DNA of 64,000 nt, taken from contig CM068828.1 in assembly GCA_028554795.2 (NCBI GenBank), positions 19,119,936-19,183,935 on the forward strand, read 5' to 3'. This stretch comes from Sinohyriopsis cumingii. Taxonomy: Eukaryota > Mollusca > Bivalvia > Unionida > Unionidae. Both the position numbers and the translations under genes were made by a program. This document shows positions 1 to 12,669 of this stretch, piece after piece. How positions within the stretch are numbered: position 1 is the stretch's first letter; the number at the start of each line of letters is the position of its first letter. The notes beneath the pieces were generated by a model. The model was not told the DNA's origin and did not search any database. It worked only from the letters and a program-made list of their open reading frames with translations.

Positions 1-1914
1 GTGAAAGGATTAACATGTACCAATAATAACAATAATTTGGGTTTTTATGCGAGCAAAATATGAATTCCTGTATGGCTTTATGTTTATGGCTGCAATAATC
101 TGACATAGTCCTAATTCTAGATTCGTAAAGCTGTAACATATAAAATCTTGCTTTAACAACGTCACCACAAAGAGTTGTGTAACTCTTTTCTAAACAGCCA
201 CTGGTGCAACAACAAATTTTAACTTACAGTGTGTGCAATAAGTAGATTTGACTTGGGGTGAATGATTGGTCAGAGTGTTTATCAGCTATTACGACTCTAT
301 AGTAATAAATTAAGTAATAGGCAGGAGCCAAGAACCAACAAGTTTCGTAACATTCAACATATAATTTATTTCCATAGAATACAAACTGAAAATTTAAAAA
401 GAACTAACAGTATTGTGAATTATATCCCAAACTGTTCAATCACAAGTCCAACTGTATAATATTACAATTGAAATCCAGTGATATTTGTTATGTATATTTA
501 ATTTAATTCTTTGTTTGTTAGATTTTTTAAAAACCTATTTCATTGCATGCTATTGTAATGTAACATTGTTTACTGGATTTGACATTGTCCAGAACTGAAA
601 CATTGGATCTAGTTTCTGACCCTGTTCCAAAATCAGTCACAGTTTTGGTAAACAACATTTTTTTTTATTTTTCTCAAAGTAAGAATCAGTAAGTTGAGTC
701 AACGTCATACATGGACTACGTGTCATTAAGCACGTGTCAATTGGCAAACAAACTTCTATTTTTGTCCAGAAGGATGAACTTTTGACCCCATCCGGAAATC
801 TGTTTTGAGTTTTAGTTAGTCTTATAACTGATGTTATGATAAAGGATTGCCAGTTGGGCTTTAACATCTGACACGTTAATATGGATTATGTTGTCACCAG
901 TTTTGGCTGCATTTTATTTTCTTCAAATTACTGAATTCAAGTGATTGTTTTCCCTGGAGACACAACATTGCTCTGATAATTCTTGGACAAAGACATTTAC
1001 TGGAATTTATAGGGAATTCAAAACTGGAAAAATATTTTCTGTGTTTCAACAAGAGACTGTTGACACATCAGTATAACGCTAGCTATTACAGACGTTATCG
1101 CCTTCCATCTTGAATTTCATCGGCATTTGAACTGATATTCAATTAGAACTTTTCACTGATAGGAATTGTGTTTTCTAATTCTTGGATTACAATTTGGATT
1201 TAATTCGTAAAACCGTAAGTTCTTTTTTCTTATTTTTCACTTTGTATACTACGGAAAGAAATTATTTGTTAAATTTTAGAAAGCTTGTAGTCTTCACTCT
1301 TTTCTATTACTTATTTTAAGAGCATAGACTCGTAACATATTCCAAATAAATTCCAACATTCAATGTGTGCCTGTAGTCTCGAATGTGCTAATGGGCCAGT
1401 AGCCTGGAATGTGGCGATTTACTAACAGACTTCTGAAGTATTACAATAATATGATCCAAAATGTCATGACTAAATTTGCCATAATTCCAAATGAACGGTT
1501 TAGTCAAAGAATAGTATTGAGTACTTTTAAGTTCCAGTGAATAATAATTTGAATAAAAAAAATCGACCCAAATTAAAAACAGAACATAACAATAAGACAG
1601 GCTGTTAAGGCAGGAATGAATATTTTTAAAGTAAACCAGTGTGTATAAGCCTCCGCTTGACCTATAATGCAATTACCATTTTTGGAAATACTCCGTCAAC
1701 TTAACGGACAATTTCTTTTCTGGAACATTCTAAGGTCAGAATCAAGGCTGTACCTTTACTTCCAACTGAAGTAAACATGTTTACAATTAATATGATCTTA
1801 ATGTTTAATCTGTAATGATAAAGAAATATTAGCTGTGTCATACGTTGTTTACGTTATAAATGTCACTGGGCAGTTATACCATTATTAAATTGATTTTAGA
1901 CTAAGGTCAATTAC

Positions 1915-1915
<1 letters not shown>
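1..1915. other. Intergenic AT-rich DNA, no gene seen
   Basis: I find no ORF longer than about 95 codons, no conserved protein motif and no repeat structure here. The short ORFs look like chance openings. Confidence 0.6.

Positions 1916-2008
<93 letters not shown>
1916..2008. repeat. (TA)n microsatellite
   Basis: An uninterrupted TA dinucleotide tract of about 90 bp. The apparent ORF across it, rich in Tyr and Ile, is an artefact. Confidence 0.95.
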
Positions 2009-2009
<1 letters not shown>

Positions 2010-2582
2010 GTTGTCACAAACCAACATGCAATACAATTTAGATATACATAACTCAGCAAGCATGCCTGGCGAAGACGACTAAGTCGTTTACAAAATAATT
2101 TTACAATAACAATATTGCTGAACGGAAATTTGCCATGAGTTGTATTATTTTCGGCAAAAAACACAGCTGGTTGGAATTATAGCTGACACCTTTGTCACAC
2201 AAACTGAAAAACTCATTATGTTTTTGTTTAGAATAGATGCTTTTGGACCTTTATTGTCAGTAACATACGGAGCAGTTTTAATGAGAATTTTAAATGTCCT
2301 ATAGAGATATCCCCAAACATTTTATAATGTTGGAATTCCTTTCCAGACAAACTCATCATGTGAAACCTATATACAAATTTTAACATTACACCTCTTTCTT
2401 ATTGATTTCAACATGGGCGGGTTGGCATAATGTTAAATTCCCCTTGTGCCCATAAATTTGTTTTTACGTTTTGTTTATGTATATCTATAATTTTTGCAAT
2501 TTTTATTCATGGCTGTAAGTTGTATATAGCTGGATTTGAGTGTCTATTTTACGAACGTAAAATTGCGTAGGCCCTATAAATA

Positions 2583-2765
2583 TGTTGTTGTTGTTGTTCT
2601 AGGGTTTAACGCCATTATTCAGCACAAGATAGGCTGTACATGGCAGCCAGTATAACTGGTGGAGGAAGAACCCTGGAAAACCCATGGAAGAAGCACCGAC
2701 CCACGAGAAGCTACTGGCAGGCTTTCCCACGTACCCACGCTAGCCGAGCATGAGACTCGAACCCA
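2583..2765 (-). mobile_element. 5'-truncated tRNA-derived SINE, family A copy 1
   Basis: The sequence is similar throughout to the copies at 26060-26290 and 47729-47977. Shared features are a (TTG)n end on the plus strand, then a TTTAACGCCAT-type motif, the motif GGTGGAGGAAGAACCC, and CCGACCCACGAGAAG. On the minus strand it keeps a B-box-like GGTTCGAGTCTC but lacks the A-box half, so it is truncated at the 5' end. The octamer TATAAATA lies on both sides (2575-2582 and 2766-2773) and is a plausible target-site duplication. Confidence 0.75.
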
Positions 2766-2773
2766 TATAAATA

Positions 2774-3875
2774 GGTGCTTACGTATGTATTTACAGTTAC
2801 TAATAATAAAATTACCAGTAAATATGGTGAGACGATTCAGCCTTTTCTCCATTCTCAGGTCGGACAGGTGGTATGTTGGAAAAATTAACTTAGTTCCCAT
2901 TGAATGGTTTTAATCATGTGACCTGTTTAACGAAGTTGGAAATTTGCGCTTTTCACGTTAGTAGGAGTGACAATATACATAGCTGAGCTTTTCGCATGTA
3001 TATACGTAGCAGTTTTCTTATTCTTATGTCAATTGTTCTTGTTGTAACATCAAGTCTACAAACGTTTTTATGATTTATGCATATATTATCTGAGAGCGGA
3101 AAACCCCCACATTTGTTTGGATTATTCGGTGGAAATAGAAAGTGCTAATTGGACTATAATATTATTCTGGAACTACTGGGAATTATTCAAAGGAGTTCTG
3201 GACAACGTCATTTTTAAAAACGTTACTATTGTTGGCGGATCAGTACTTTACGGTTTTGAAGTTTATATGGAACTTTTCATTCTTTTCGACTTTAATGAAC
3301 TTTTTCAGAATTATTTTGGATTCACTTCACAATACTGCAGGTTTTATTCACATTTTCATTTATAACTTTGATAATTAAGTTCTTTGTTTAGTTTTTCAAA
3401 ACAGTTTGATTTTGCTTCTTTCTGTTACTCAGTTTGTGACCAAAGAGTCGTATACACAAGATCCCACTTTGCGCCCTTATCGTTGTCCCAGAAGACTCCC
3501 ATTTCATCACAGTATACAAATATATTTAGAAAATATAATGCTATAACGTACATTTATATCAGTGTATAATTACATGTTTATGCAGACCTCTGTATAAAAT
3601 ACATCCATCCAAGAATACAAATATAAAGAGAACATTTATTGTTAGTACGCTCATTTCATACCAGTATACCAATAAATGGGGAAAGTATCCCGGCTTTAGA
3701 TCCAATACAGTACATCCAAAGTTCTGAATTTGTAATTGCATAGATTCCATCACCTACTGTTTGAAATACCAAGGTGACTCCATAACCCAAAATCGTTGTC
3801 AAAACGTAATTACGTTTTCATTATAAGATCTTTCCCGCAATAATTATTAAGTGATAAAAATATGAAAACACAACT
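2774..3875. other. Intergenic or intronic DNA, no gene seen
   Basis: Several small ORFs (for example 3117-3365 plus) show no recognisable motif, signal peptide or splice context. If the gene beginning at 4129 extends leftwards, this is probably its first intron. I did not find a matching transmembrane exon here. Confidence 0.5.
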
Positions 3876-3878
3876 TAC

Positions 3879-4129
3879 GTTCTACAGCATGCCGGACATC
3901 TGTCCACCTCACAGCAGCTATGGTTGATACTGCAGTAGAGGAACCTATTGTCACAATACCAATAATACGAGCCAGTACATCTGGTGTACACACCGGGTAT
4001 AGTTTGTGTCAAACTGGTATCGGCAACGTAGCATGCCGGAAGTGCAGGATTCGTAATTCCCCAGCATCCATCGCCAAACAATGACACTATTACAAATAAA
4101 GTTACCGTCAAGCGAAAGTAGTTTTTCAT
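3879..4129 (-). CDS. Exon 1 of a secreted or membrane Cys/Tyr-rich protein (paralogue B)
   Basis: The exon starts with Met at 4129, followed by a typical signal peptide (basic N-terminus, then a stretch rich in Val, Leu and Phe) and a mature region with about ten cysteines and many tyrosines. It contains LYCSINHSCCEVD and CPACCR. The reading frame appears to stop just after CCRT, but that TAA is formed by a consensus splice donor (AC|GTAAGT). The exon therefore ends at 3879 in phase 2 and the gene continues to the left of the window. The same donor at the same codon is seen in the paralogue at 28924-29189. By analogy with that gene, a transmembrane exon should follow. The architecture resembles CYYR1/Shisa-like single-pass proteins, which is a family-style inference. 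No function is assigned. Confidence 0.68.
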
Positions 4130-4785
4130 TTAATATCTTCTTTGTACAAAAGTCCAGTGAGATAAATTGGGATTTTCCAAGTTTTGCAATAAAATCGCAG
4201 TGTTTTTACTTTTCGAAAGTATTCTCCAATTTCCGAAGCACAGGCTTAAGTGATCGCTTTTATTGACTATTCTTTTTGTGAACTGTGGGAATGTAACATG
4301 ATATATCCACCTTGTTCATTGTGTTCCTGTTTTCTCATCTAATACTGCTATTATTTGGCTCTATTGATCAGCTTGAAACGCTCAAGCGTTCCTAACAAAT
4401 TCTCTTCCCTGTAGTCAGCATTAGATCCCAAATATATTTGCATAATCATAGGTCTCATGGAACTCATTTCGTATGCATTGTATCCATTCTACTTGTTAAC
4501 CATGCCCAATACAAATTCATTTTGTATCTGAATTCCCTGTACATAAACTTACACAATCACACAATTCGTTGGTTATTCCAGCAGTATTCACGCTAAAGAT
4601 AGATGTCTTACACAGATACCTCTCTATACCGGTTTGGGCCATGAACTAGTTTATTCACAAATGTCAAACAAAAGACAAATCTACGAGGACTCTACAAGGT
4701 CTATCCGTTCCTACACACACACCATTGTTGAATGTTCTCCGGAGCAAGTATTTATTTACAACCCCGAGTAACAGCTAAGATATTT
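4130..4785. other. Upstream region of paralogue B, no other gene seen
   Basis: This should hold the promoter and 5' UTR of the gene starting at 4129. I do not see a convincing TATA box or a further exon. Confidence 0.4.
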
Positions 4786-4789
4786 TCTG

Positions 4790-5985
4790 CGCCTTAACTG
4801 TATATACAAATGGACTGCTCATATAAATGAACCCTGACTGTACATACAATTAAACCCTGACCGTACATACAACTAAACCTTGAACGTACATACATATGAA
4901 CCCTAACTGTACATACCAATTAAACCCTGGCCGTACATACAATTAAACCCTGACAGTACATACAATTAAACCCTGACCGTATATACAACTGAACCCTAAC
5001 TGTACATATAGTTAAACCCTGACTGTATATACAATTAAACCCTGACTGTACATATAATTAAACCATGACCGTCTATACAATTAAAGCCTGACTGTACATA
5101 CAATTGAACCCTAACTGTACATACAATTAAACCCTGACCGTACATAAAATTAAACCCTGACCGTATATACAGCTGAACCCTAACTGTACATATAATTAAA
5201 CCCTGACTGTATATACAATTAAACCCTGACTGTACATGTAATTAAACCCTGACCGTCTATACAATTCAAGCCTGACTGTACATACAATTAAACCCTGACT
5301 GTACATACAATTAAACCCTTACCGAACAGGCAATTAAACCCTAACTGTACATACAATTAAACACTGTATATACAATTAAACCCTGACTGTACATATAATT
5401 AAACCCTGACCGTCTATACAATTAAAGCCTGACTGTACATACAATAAAAATCTGACTGTACAAATAATTAAACCCTGACCGTCTATACAATTAAACCCTG
5501 ACTGTAAATACAATTAAACCCAGACCGTACATACAATTAAACCCTGACTGTACATGCAATTAAACCCTGACAGTCCCTAACTGTACATACAATTAAACGC
5601 TGACCGTACATACAATTAAACGCTGACCGTACATACAATTAAACCCTAAATGTACATACATTTGAAACATGACTGTACATACAACTAAACCCTGACTGTA
5701 CATCCAATTAAACCCTGACTTACATCAAACCCTGACTGTACACCCAGACTGTGCGTACCATTAAACCCTGACCGTACATACAATTAAACCCTAACTGTAC
5801 ATACATCTGAAACATGACTGTGCATACAATTAAACCCTAACTGTACATACATCTGAAACATGACTGCACATACAATTAACCCCTGACTGTACATACACCT
5901 GAAACATGACTGTGCATACAATGAAACCCTGACTGTACATACAATTAAACCCTGACTGTACATACATCTGAAACATGACTACACC
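4790..5985. repeat. Tandem array, about 23-bp unit
   Basis: Dozens of diverged copies of a unit like AATTAAACCCTGACTGTACA plus TAC, with variants at ACTGT/ACCGT and ATTAAA/ATCTGA. Some copies are partial. No coding signal. Confidence 0.92.
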
Positions 5986-5999
5986 TTCAACTGAAAATA

Positions 6000-6705
6000 T
6001 GTGAAAAGTACAGGACAAATCTTCGACTTTTCAGACTGAGTTAAGTTGAATTATTTCTCCATGGATATTTGTCGTAAACTAAACATAATTCAGGTTATGG
6101 TTTTAACACACATATAAAACTATATCCCATGATCAGGTGTTATTAATATCTTCATTCTTAATTTCATCAAACAGTTGTTAATTCAGCCTCCAATGATAAT
6201 CTATTCATTCTGGAATTGTCTAAAGTCATTAGCAATTTGTTTATAAAATGTTTGACGAAATCTAACAGGCCCATACGTGTTTATCAGTGGGCTGTTCTCA
6301 TATGCTTTTAAATAATATATCTATAATAATTTTATTTCACATGACCTTATATTTAGTAACATGGATATTATATTAGAAGAGAATTAATTTTTTTTAAAAT
6401 ATGTTTTAGACACCCCAAATCTATCCAATGCAGCCTTCCATCGCATTAAAAAATGATATATCTTGTAGAACAAAATAAAGATTCATTGAGTACTTTGTTT
6501 TACATAATGTGAAATATATCGTCATTTATTTTGGATCCACATAAACAGCATATCGTATGGAAACCTTCACTGATGACCCTCAAGAATATACTAAAGGAAT
6601 ACATCGCCAAAACTATTCTCTCCAAATACCTCAAAAAGATAAGATAAAGAAGGCGAAATCAGAGAAGAACGAGAACAAGAATGATAAAAATATATTCCAT
6701 CATAT

Positions 6706-6743
<38 letters not shown>

Positions 6744-7234
6744 CTTTATTTAACGAGGATAGCTCATCTGGTCATGAAAGACCCATCTGTACGGTAGTCC
6801 TTAATGTATTAATAGGTTATGTAATTCAAAAGTCACTTAGTACACTCATGTATGGATTAATATATGTAACCACAGTCGTCAGCAGCCACATATATGAACA
6901 TATTCTATGCACTTTAGGTTCAGAGTTAGATTAAATCCGTATTCTGGGCTTACCGTTAAACTATGTTTTTGTGGGTGGGATGGGGGTGGGGTGGATGGGG
7001 GTGGAGAGGAGGATGCAATACCAAACATAGTAATATAGAGGAAACATTTTTTTAATTACAGTTAATATACAACAAATGGCATAGTTACTTCTATGAAAGT
7101 CAGTATACAACAAATGCTATAGTTACTTCTATCAAATATATATCGTTCATGTTGCATAGTTAACAAGGAAGACAGACCAAAAATGGAAATGAACGGAAAT
7201 GAACGGACACAAGCTGAACGCAAAGTAATTGTTA

Positions 7235-7306
<72 letters not shown>

Positions 7307-7410
7307 TAGCTTAATTCAACAGTCTGGATGGAAAATCGAGCTCTTCTGGCGGCTTTTCAACATAAGATATAACTTGCAAGCCTCGGTCCACATGAATGAT
7401 TTCACACACT
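6000..7410. other. Non-coding DNA with microsatellites
   Basis: Contains an (AAT)n tract near 6711-6741, a strongly G-rich stretch near 6969-7013, and a (TC)n then (AC)n tract at about 7236-7302. No gene is visible. On the minus strand the part just below 7415 would be the 3' UTR of the exon at 7415-7464. Confidence 0.6.
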
Positions 7411-7414
7411 TTCA

Positions 7415-7464
7415 CTAGTTAGTTCGAGACGAGGGTGCTGGACCTTGGGCCATCTTTCTTTTAC
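7415..7464 (-). CDS. Probable terminal exon of the Cys/Tyr-rich membrane protein (paralogue A)
   Basis: On the minus strand a pyrimidine-rich acceptor (TTTCGTTCCACAG) precedes GTAAAAGAAAGATGGCC. The upstream exon at 24181-24296 leaves one base (T), which with GT completes a Cys codon. The tail then reads KRKMAQGPAPSSRTN and a TAG stop. Basic residues immediately after a transmembrane helix fit the positive-inside rule. Evidence for the join is phase, acceptor quality and the sensible charge pattern. It is an inference because the intron would be about 16.7 kb and full of satellites. The exon could instead belong to another family copy whose exon 2 I did not find. Confidence 0.48.
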
Positions 7465-7794
7465 CTGTGGAACGAAATAATGCATGCATGTTTAATCATG
7501 CTACAAAAAGTATAAATCAATTATCTAGATTCTGTATTTATAAGGTAGAAACATGCCATCAAAAACCCAATATACCAAAAGATTAAAACTAACTGTACAA
7601 CTGTCAGATTCTTTGACTCAGTGTTGAAAATTAAATGAATAAGATTAAATATCTTCATTTAGAACAGCATTACCCGACGTCAAGAAAGGATGGTTCGACG
7701 TTAGTACGTGTGATTAAACATGGCTGCCTCAATATCCAAACATCATTATTACGCATCGTGATGGTTGGCTACAATACTTTGTTCTTATGGAAAC

Positions 7795-8060
7795 GTTTCT
7801 CCGTTACATTTTAACCTGAGTCTGATTTACCTTCGTTACATTTTAACCTCAGTCTGATGTACCTCCGCTACACTTTAACCTCAGTCTGATGTACCTCCGT
7901 TACATTTTTAACATAGTTTGATGTACTCCCGTTACATTTTAACCTCAGTCTGATGTACCTCCGTTACATTTTAACCTCAGTCTGACGTACGTCCGTTACA
8001 TTTTAGCCCCAGTTTGATGTACCTCCTTACATTTTAACCTCAGTCTGATGTATAACACAT
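7795..8060. repeat. Tandem array, about 31-bp unit
   Basis: Roughly nine copies of a unit like CCGTTACATTTTAACCTCAG followed by TCTGATGTACCT. No gene in this part. Confidence 0.9.
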
Positions 8061-8510
8061 GGAGAAGCGTAGTTCCAAAACCTCTTTTGTTCGACCCGTC
8101 AAACTATAATGCCGTTAAATACGTATTTAGAAAATAAATAAATAAAAACACTTCACAATACGTAATCAGATAACTGATGAATAATAACAATACACAATAC
8201 TTACTTATCAGAACATAAATTTACGTATCTTGATTTACAGGTATTCCGCAAGCCACAATATATACACACTTGATTTGCTTTACAGACCTTGGTATAGTAG
8301 TGGAACGAATAAGTAACAGTTGGCATATTTCTGACAGTCAAAGGTTACATTGTACCAATATATACAAAGGTACTTTGCAGGTAACAAATAAGTATTTGAG
8401 CTTCTTTTCAGATATTTTTTTCTTCATCTGTCTAATCAATATCACCATTTATCTTTGCTCAGTTTAAGATTGAAATAAAGTATCATCCGCGTCATAATAC
8501 ATATTACAGG

Positions 8511-9040
8511 AATCAAATGTCAGAGGTCAAAGTGATCAGCAGTAGAGTGATAATGGCGGTTGTACATATATCAAAAGTTACGTCACCATCAGTAGATTAA
8601 TAATGGCGATTTACATGAATCAAGGGTCAAGTGATCATCAGTAGAGTGATATTGTTTGTTGTACAGGAATGAAAGGTTTACATGACCATCAGCAGAGTAA
8701 TAATGGCGGTTGTACATGAATCAAAGGTCAAAGTGACCATAAGTAGAGTAATAATGGCGGTTGTACATGAATCAAAGGTCGCATGACCAACGGTACAGTA
8801 ATAATGGCGGTTTACATGAATCAAAGGTCAATGTGACCATCAGTAATCATGGCCGTTGTACTTGAATCAAAGGTCAATGTGACCATCAATAGAATGATAA
8901 TGGCGGTTATATATGAATCAAAGGTCAGTGTGACCATCAATAGGGTAATAATGGCGGTTGTACATTAATCAAAGGTCAATATAACGTCCGTAGAGTGATA
9001 ATGGCAGGTGTACATGAATCAAATGTCAATGTGACCATTA
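8511..9040. repeat. 51-bp satellite, left block
   Basis: Diverged copies of a 51-bp unit containing AGTAGAGTAATAATGGCGGT and AATCAAAGGTCAATGTGACC. The array continues at 9691 after an insertion. Confidence 0.9.
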
Positions 9041-9690
9041 GGTGGCGCTCACCAGATAATATGTACTTTTGAGAGAGTGACATATGTAAGGTGAAGTAGT
9101 TCGCATTTAAAACATGCACAGTGGAGAGAATGTTGGCATATCTCTATGCTACATTAATGTAATGTGGATTATATTTCTTTTAGATATTGTACTTTTGGAA
9201 ATTTTACATGATTTAAGCACACTGCTAACTAAAATGACTGCTCCCTTGTGTTAAAAAATCAGTCTGAATAGTCTAAAGTGCACTATACATAGCAGCTATT
9301 AAAATAGGGAAAATGAATTTTGCCAGACTAGACAATACCAGCTTCTGAAAGTGAAATGAATGAATTACCAAATATATAAAATGTAAAAAAAAAGTTATCG
9401 GCTCTTTTTTATACAATTGACCTGTGAAGTTCAGGAAGTGAAAATGACCAAGTAGAGCTAGCACTTTTTTGAAAGGTGCACATTTGAAGCAAGGCCAAGC
9501 TGTATACTCTATAACCCATAGTACACCCATCAATCATACACCAAAATAAAGGGAATTAAAGGTTCTTTGCATTATACCTAAGATATACAAGGTCTTTTTA
9601 AATAGCCAGTATAACCAGTGAGGAAAGCCGGGAAAATTCTTTTTCTTTAAAATCCTAACTATGCAAAATGCGAAACTGTATAGTGCCACC
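9041..9690. mobile_element. 650-bp non-autonomous DNA transposon (MITE-like) with TTA target duplication
   Basis: The 51-bp satellite is interrupted by unrelated sequence that begins GGTGGCGCT and ends AGTGCCACC, which are inverted repeats with one mismatch. The flanks are GACCATTA on the left and TTAGTAGAG on the right. Removing the insert and one TTA restores the satellite consensus, so the TSD is TTA. A 3-bp TTA duplication is typical of PIF/Harbinger and is also seen in CACTA-like elements; the family is not decided. Short minus-strand ORFs inside show no transposase motifs. Confidence 0.78.
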
Positions 9691-10565
9691 TTAGTAGAGT
9701 AATAATGGCGGTTGTACATGAATCAAATGCCCATGTGACCATCAGTAGAGTGAAAAAAGCGGGTGTAAATGAATCAAATGTCAATGAGACCATCAGCAGA
9801 GTAATAATGGCGGTTTTACATAAATCAAAGGTCAATGTGACCATCAGTAGAGTAATAATGGCGGTTGTAAATGAATCAAAGGTCAATGTAACCATCAGTA
9901 GAGTAATAATGGCGTTGTACATGAATCAAAGGTCCACGTGACCATTCGTGGAGTAATAATGGCGGTTTTACATGAATCAAAGGTCAATGTGACCATCAGT
10001 AGAGTAATAATGGCGGTTGTACATCAATCAAAGGTCAATGTGACCATCAGTAGAGTGAAAAAAAGCGGTTGTAAATGAATCAAAGGTCAATGTGACCATC
10101 AGTAGAGTAATAATGGCGGTTGTAAATGAATCAAATGTCAATGTGACAATCAGTAGAGTAGTAATGGCGGTTGTACCTAAATCAAATGTCAATGTGATCA
10201 TCAGTAGAATAATAATGGCAGTTGTACATGAATCAAAGGTCAACGTGACCATTAGTGGAGTAACAGTGGCGGTTGTATATGAATCAAAGGTCAACGTGAC
10301 CATTAGTGGAGTAACAGTGGCAGTTGTACATGAATCAAAGGTCAACGTGACCATTAGTGGAGTAACAGTGGCGGTTGTATATGAATCAAAGGTCAATGTG
10401 ACCATCAGTAGAGTAATAAAGGCGGTTGTATATGAATCAAAGGTCAATGTGACCATCAGTAGAGTAATAATGGCAGTTGTACATGAATCAAAGGTCAGTG
10501 TGACCGTCAGTAGAGTAATAAAGGCGGTTGCGTATAAATCAAAGGTCAACATAATCATCTGAACT
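9691..10565. repeat. 51-bp satellite, right block
   Basis: About 17 copies of the 51-bp unit. Because 51 is divisible by three and the unit lacks stops in some frames, long ORFs appear on both strands (10028-10582 minus and 10092-10562 plus). These are repeat artefacts. Confidence 0.92.
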
Positions 10566-10689
10566 TGTATGCATTGCTGCATAAAAAGTAGATTTAAATG
10601 TCAGAAATTGATTAGAATTCTACAGAACATATATCATACAAAATCAATGCATAGTAGATATAATGAAAGCATAATGTTAAATTCCGAAA

Positions 10690-11830
10690 CATTCACTGAA
10701 TGTGTCAGGTTTGACACAGAAACATGAGGTATCATCACAATTATGAATTATATTGGAGATCGGTGGGACTCAGGGTCATGAGGTAAAATTATCATTAAAT
10801 ATATTATTAGAGATAGGTGAGACATATGATAATGAGGTATCATCGCCAGTAAGCATTGTATCAGAGATTGCTGGGACACATGATAATGAAAAAAAGTATC
10901 ATCACCAATAAGATTTGTATTAGGGATTTTTGGGACACAGGGTAATTAGCTAGCATCGCCATTAAGCATTGCATTAGAGATTACTTGGACACAGGGTAAT
11001 TAGGTACCATCACCATTACGCGTTGCATCAGAGATTGCTGGGACACATGATAATTAGGTATAATCACCATTAAGCATTGTATCAGAGATTCCTGGCACAC
11101 AGGGTAAGTAGGTATGATCGCCGTTAAGCATTTTATTAAAGATTGTTGGGGCACAGGATAATTAGGTATCATCGCCATTAAACATTGCATCAGATCTTGC
11201 TGAGACACATGATAATTAGGTATCATTACCATTAAGCATTGTATTAGAGATTGCTGGGACATAGGGTAATTAGGTATCGTCGCTATTCAGCATTGTATTA
11301 GAGATTGCCGGGACACAAGGTAATTAGGTATCATCACCATTCAGCATTGTATCAGAGATTTCTGTAACACATAATAATTAGCTATCATCACCATTAAACA
11401 TTGTATTAGAGATTGCTGGGACACAGTGTAATTAGGTATCCTCGCCATTAAGTATTGTATTAGAGATTGCTGGGACACATGATAATTAGGTATCATCGCC
11501 ATTAAGAATTGCATCAGAGCTTGCTGGGGCACAGGATAATTAGGTATCATCGTCATTAAGAACTGTATCAGAGCTTGCTGTGACACAGGAAAATTAGGTA
11601 TCGTCACAATTAAGCATTGTATCAGAGATTACTGGGACACAGAGTAACTAGGTATAATCAACATTAAGCATCGTATTAGAGATTGCTGGGACACATGGTA
11701 ATTAGGTATCATCGCCATTAAGCAGTGTGTTAGATAGTACTGGGACACAGGGTAATTAGGTACCATCAGCATTAAGCATGATATTAGAGATTGCTGGGAC
11801 ACAGGGTAATCAGGTATCATCACCAACAAG
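10690..11830. repeat. 54-bp satellite
   Basis: About 21 copies of a unit containing GCTGGGACACAGGGTAATTA and ATCACCATTAAGCATTGTAT. The 18-codon period gives spurious minus-strand ORFs. Confidence 0.92.
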
Positions 11831-12420
11831 AGATCAAAAGATCGAATTAAAAAAAAAACATAAGGCAAAATGTTTCAAAACACGTCTAGGAGATATAAAA
11901 TTGGTGACCATAATTACTCTATAAATGACCGACTATCTCAAATCTATATATTTAATTGCATTGATATTAGCAAATTGGGAAAACACCCCATCCCAAAATA
12001 GTGAAATCAACAACATCGACCACTTCCCCTTTATCATGGCAAGAGTTATCTGATGGTGTGTTTATTTTCCCACTGATGTAGGAAAATGGTAAATTATTTT
12101 GCTTCTTATCCACAAATATAACAAGAATCTTTCATTTCTAGTAGCGTAATTGTATACTCAAAGAACCATTGTAAGGCGGTTGTTACCTATAGGACGCAGG
12201 GTTCTAATTCATCCCCCATGGTAAACCTACGAATGCATATCCCATTGTTAATTCAAAAGATTTCTAAACACTCATCATTGTACTTATAAGTATGAGCATT
12301 GACCCATTCTCGATGCAAGCTTTTGTATGTAAGAAAACCTTATGATCATTTTTTATTAACTCGTGTTTGAAATATGTGCTTCCAATTTATCAGATAACGG
12401 ATCGATACTACTTTAATTTT
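11831..12420. other. Unique AT-rich DNA, no gene seen
   Basis: No ORF, motif or repeat of note was found between two satellite arrays. Confidence 0.5.
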
Positions 12421-12427
12421 TGAGTGG

Positions 12428-12665
12428 TCTTAAATCAAGTCTGTAAAAAGACTTAAATCAAGTCTGTAAAATAAACTTAAATCAAGTCTTTATAAAGATT
12501 TAAATCAAGTATGTAAAAAGACTTAAATCAAGTCTGTAAAAAGACTTAAATCAAGTCTGTAAAGAGGCCTAAATCAAGTCTGTAAAAAGACTTAGATCAG
12601 GTTTGTAAAAAGATTTAAATCAAGTCTGTAAAAAGACATATCAAGTCTGCAAAAAGACTTAAATT
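12428..12665. repeat. Tandem array, about 22-bp unit
   Basis: About eleven copies of CTTAAATCAAGTCTGTAAAA with an AGA linker and small variants. Confidence 0.9.
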
Positions 12666-12669
12666 GCCT

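Noticed and set aside
1907-2164. 85-codon minus-strand ORF with Tyr-Ile repeats
   Set aside because: It is mainly the (TA)n microsatellite.
10028-10582. 184-codon minus-strand and 156-codon plus-strand ORFs
   Set aside because: Both follow from a 51-bp (17-codon) satellite unit lacking stops in those frames. There is no start context, domain or non-repeat sequence.
10690-11830. CRISPR-like array
   Set aside because: Whole units are repeated head to tail with no unique spacers, and the context is a eukaryotic genome. It is a satellite.
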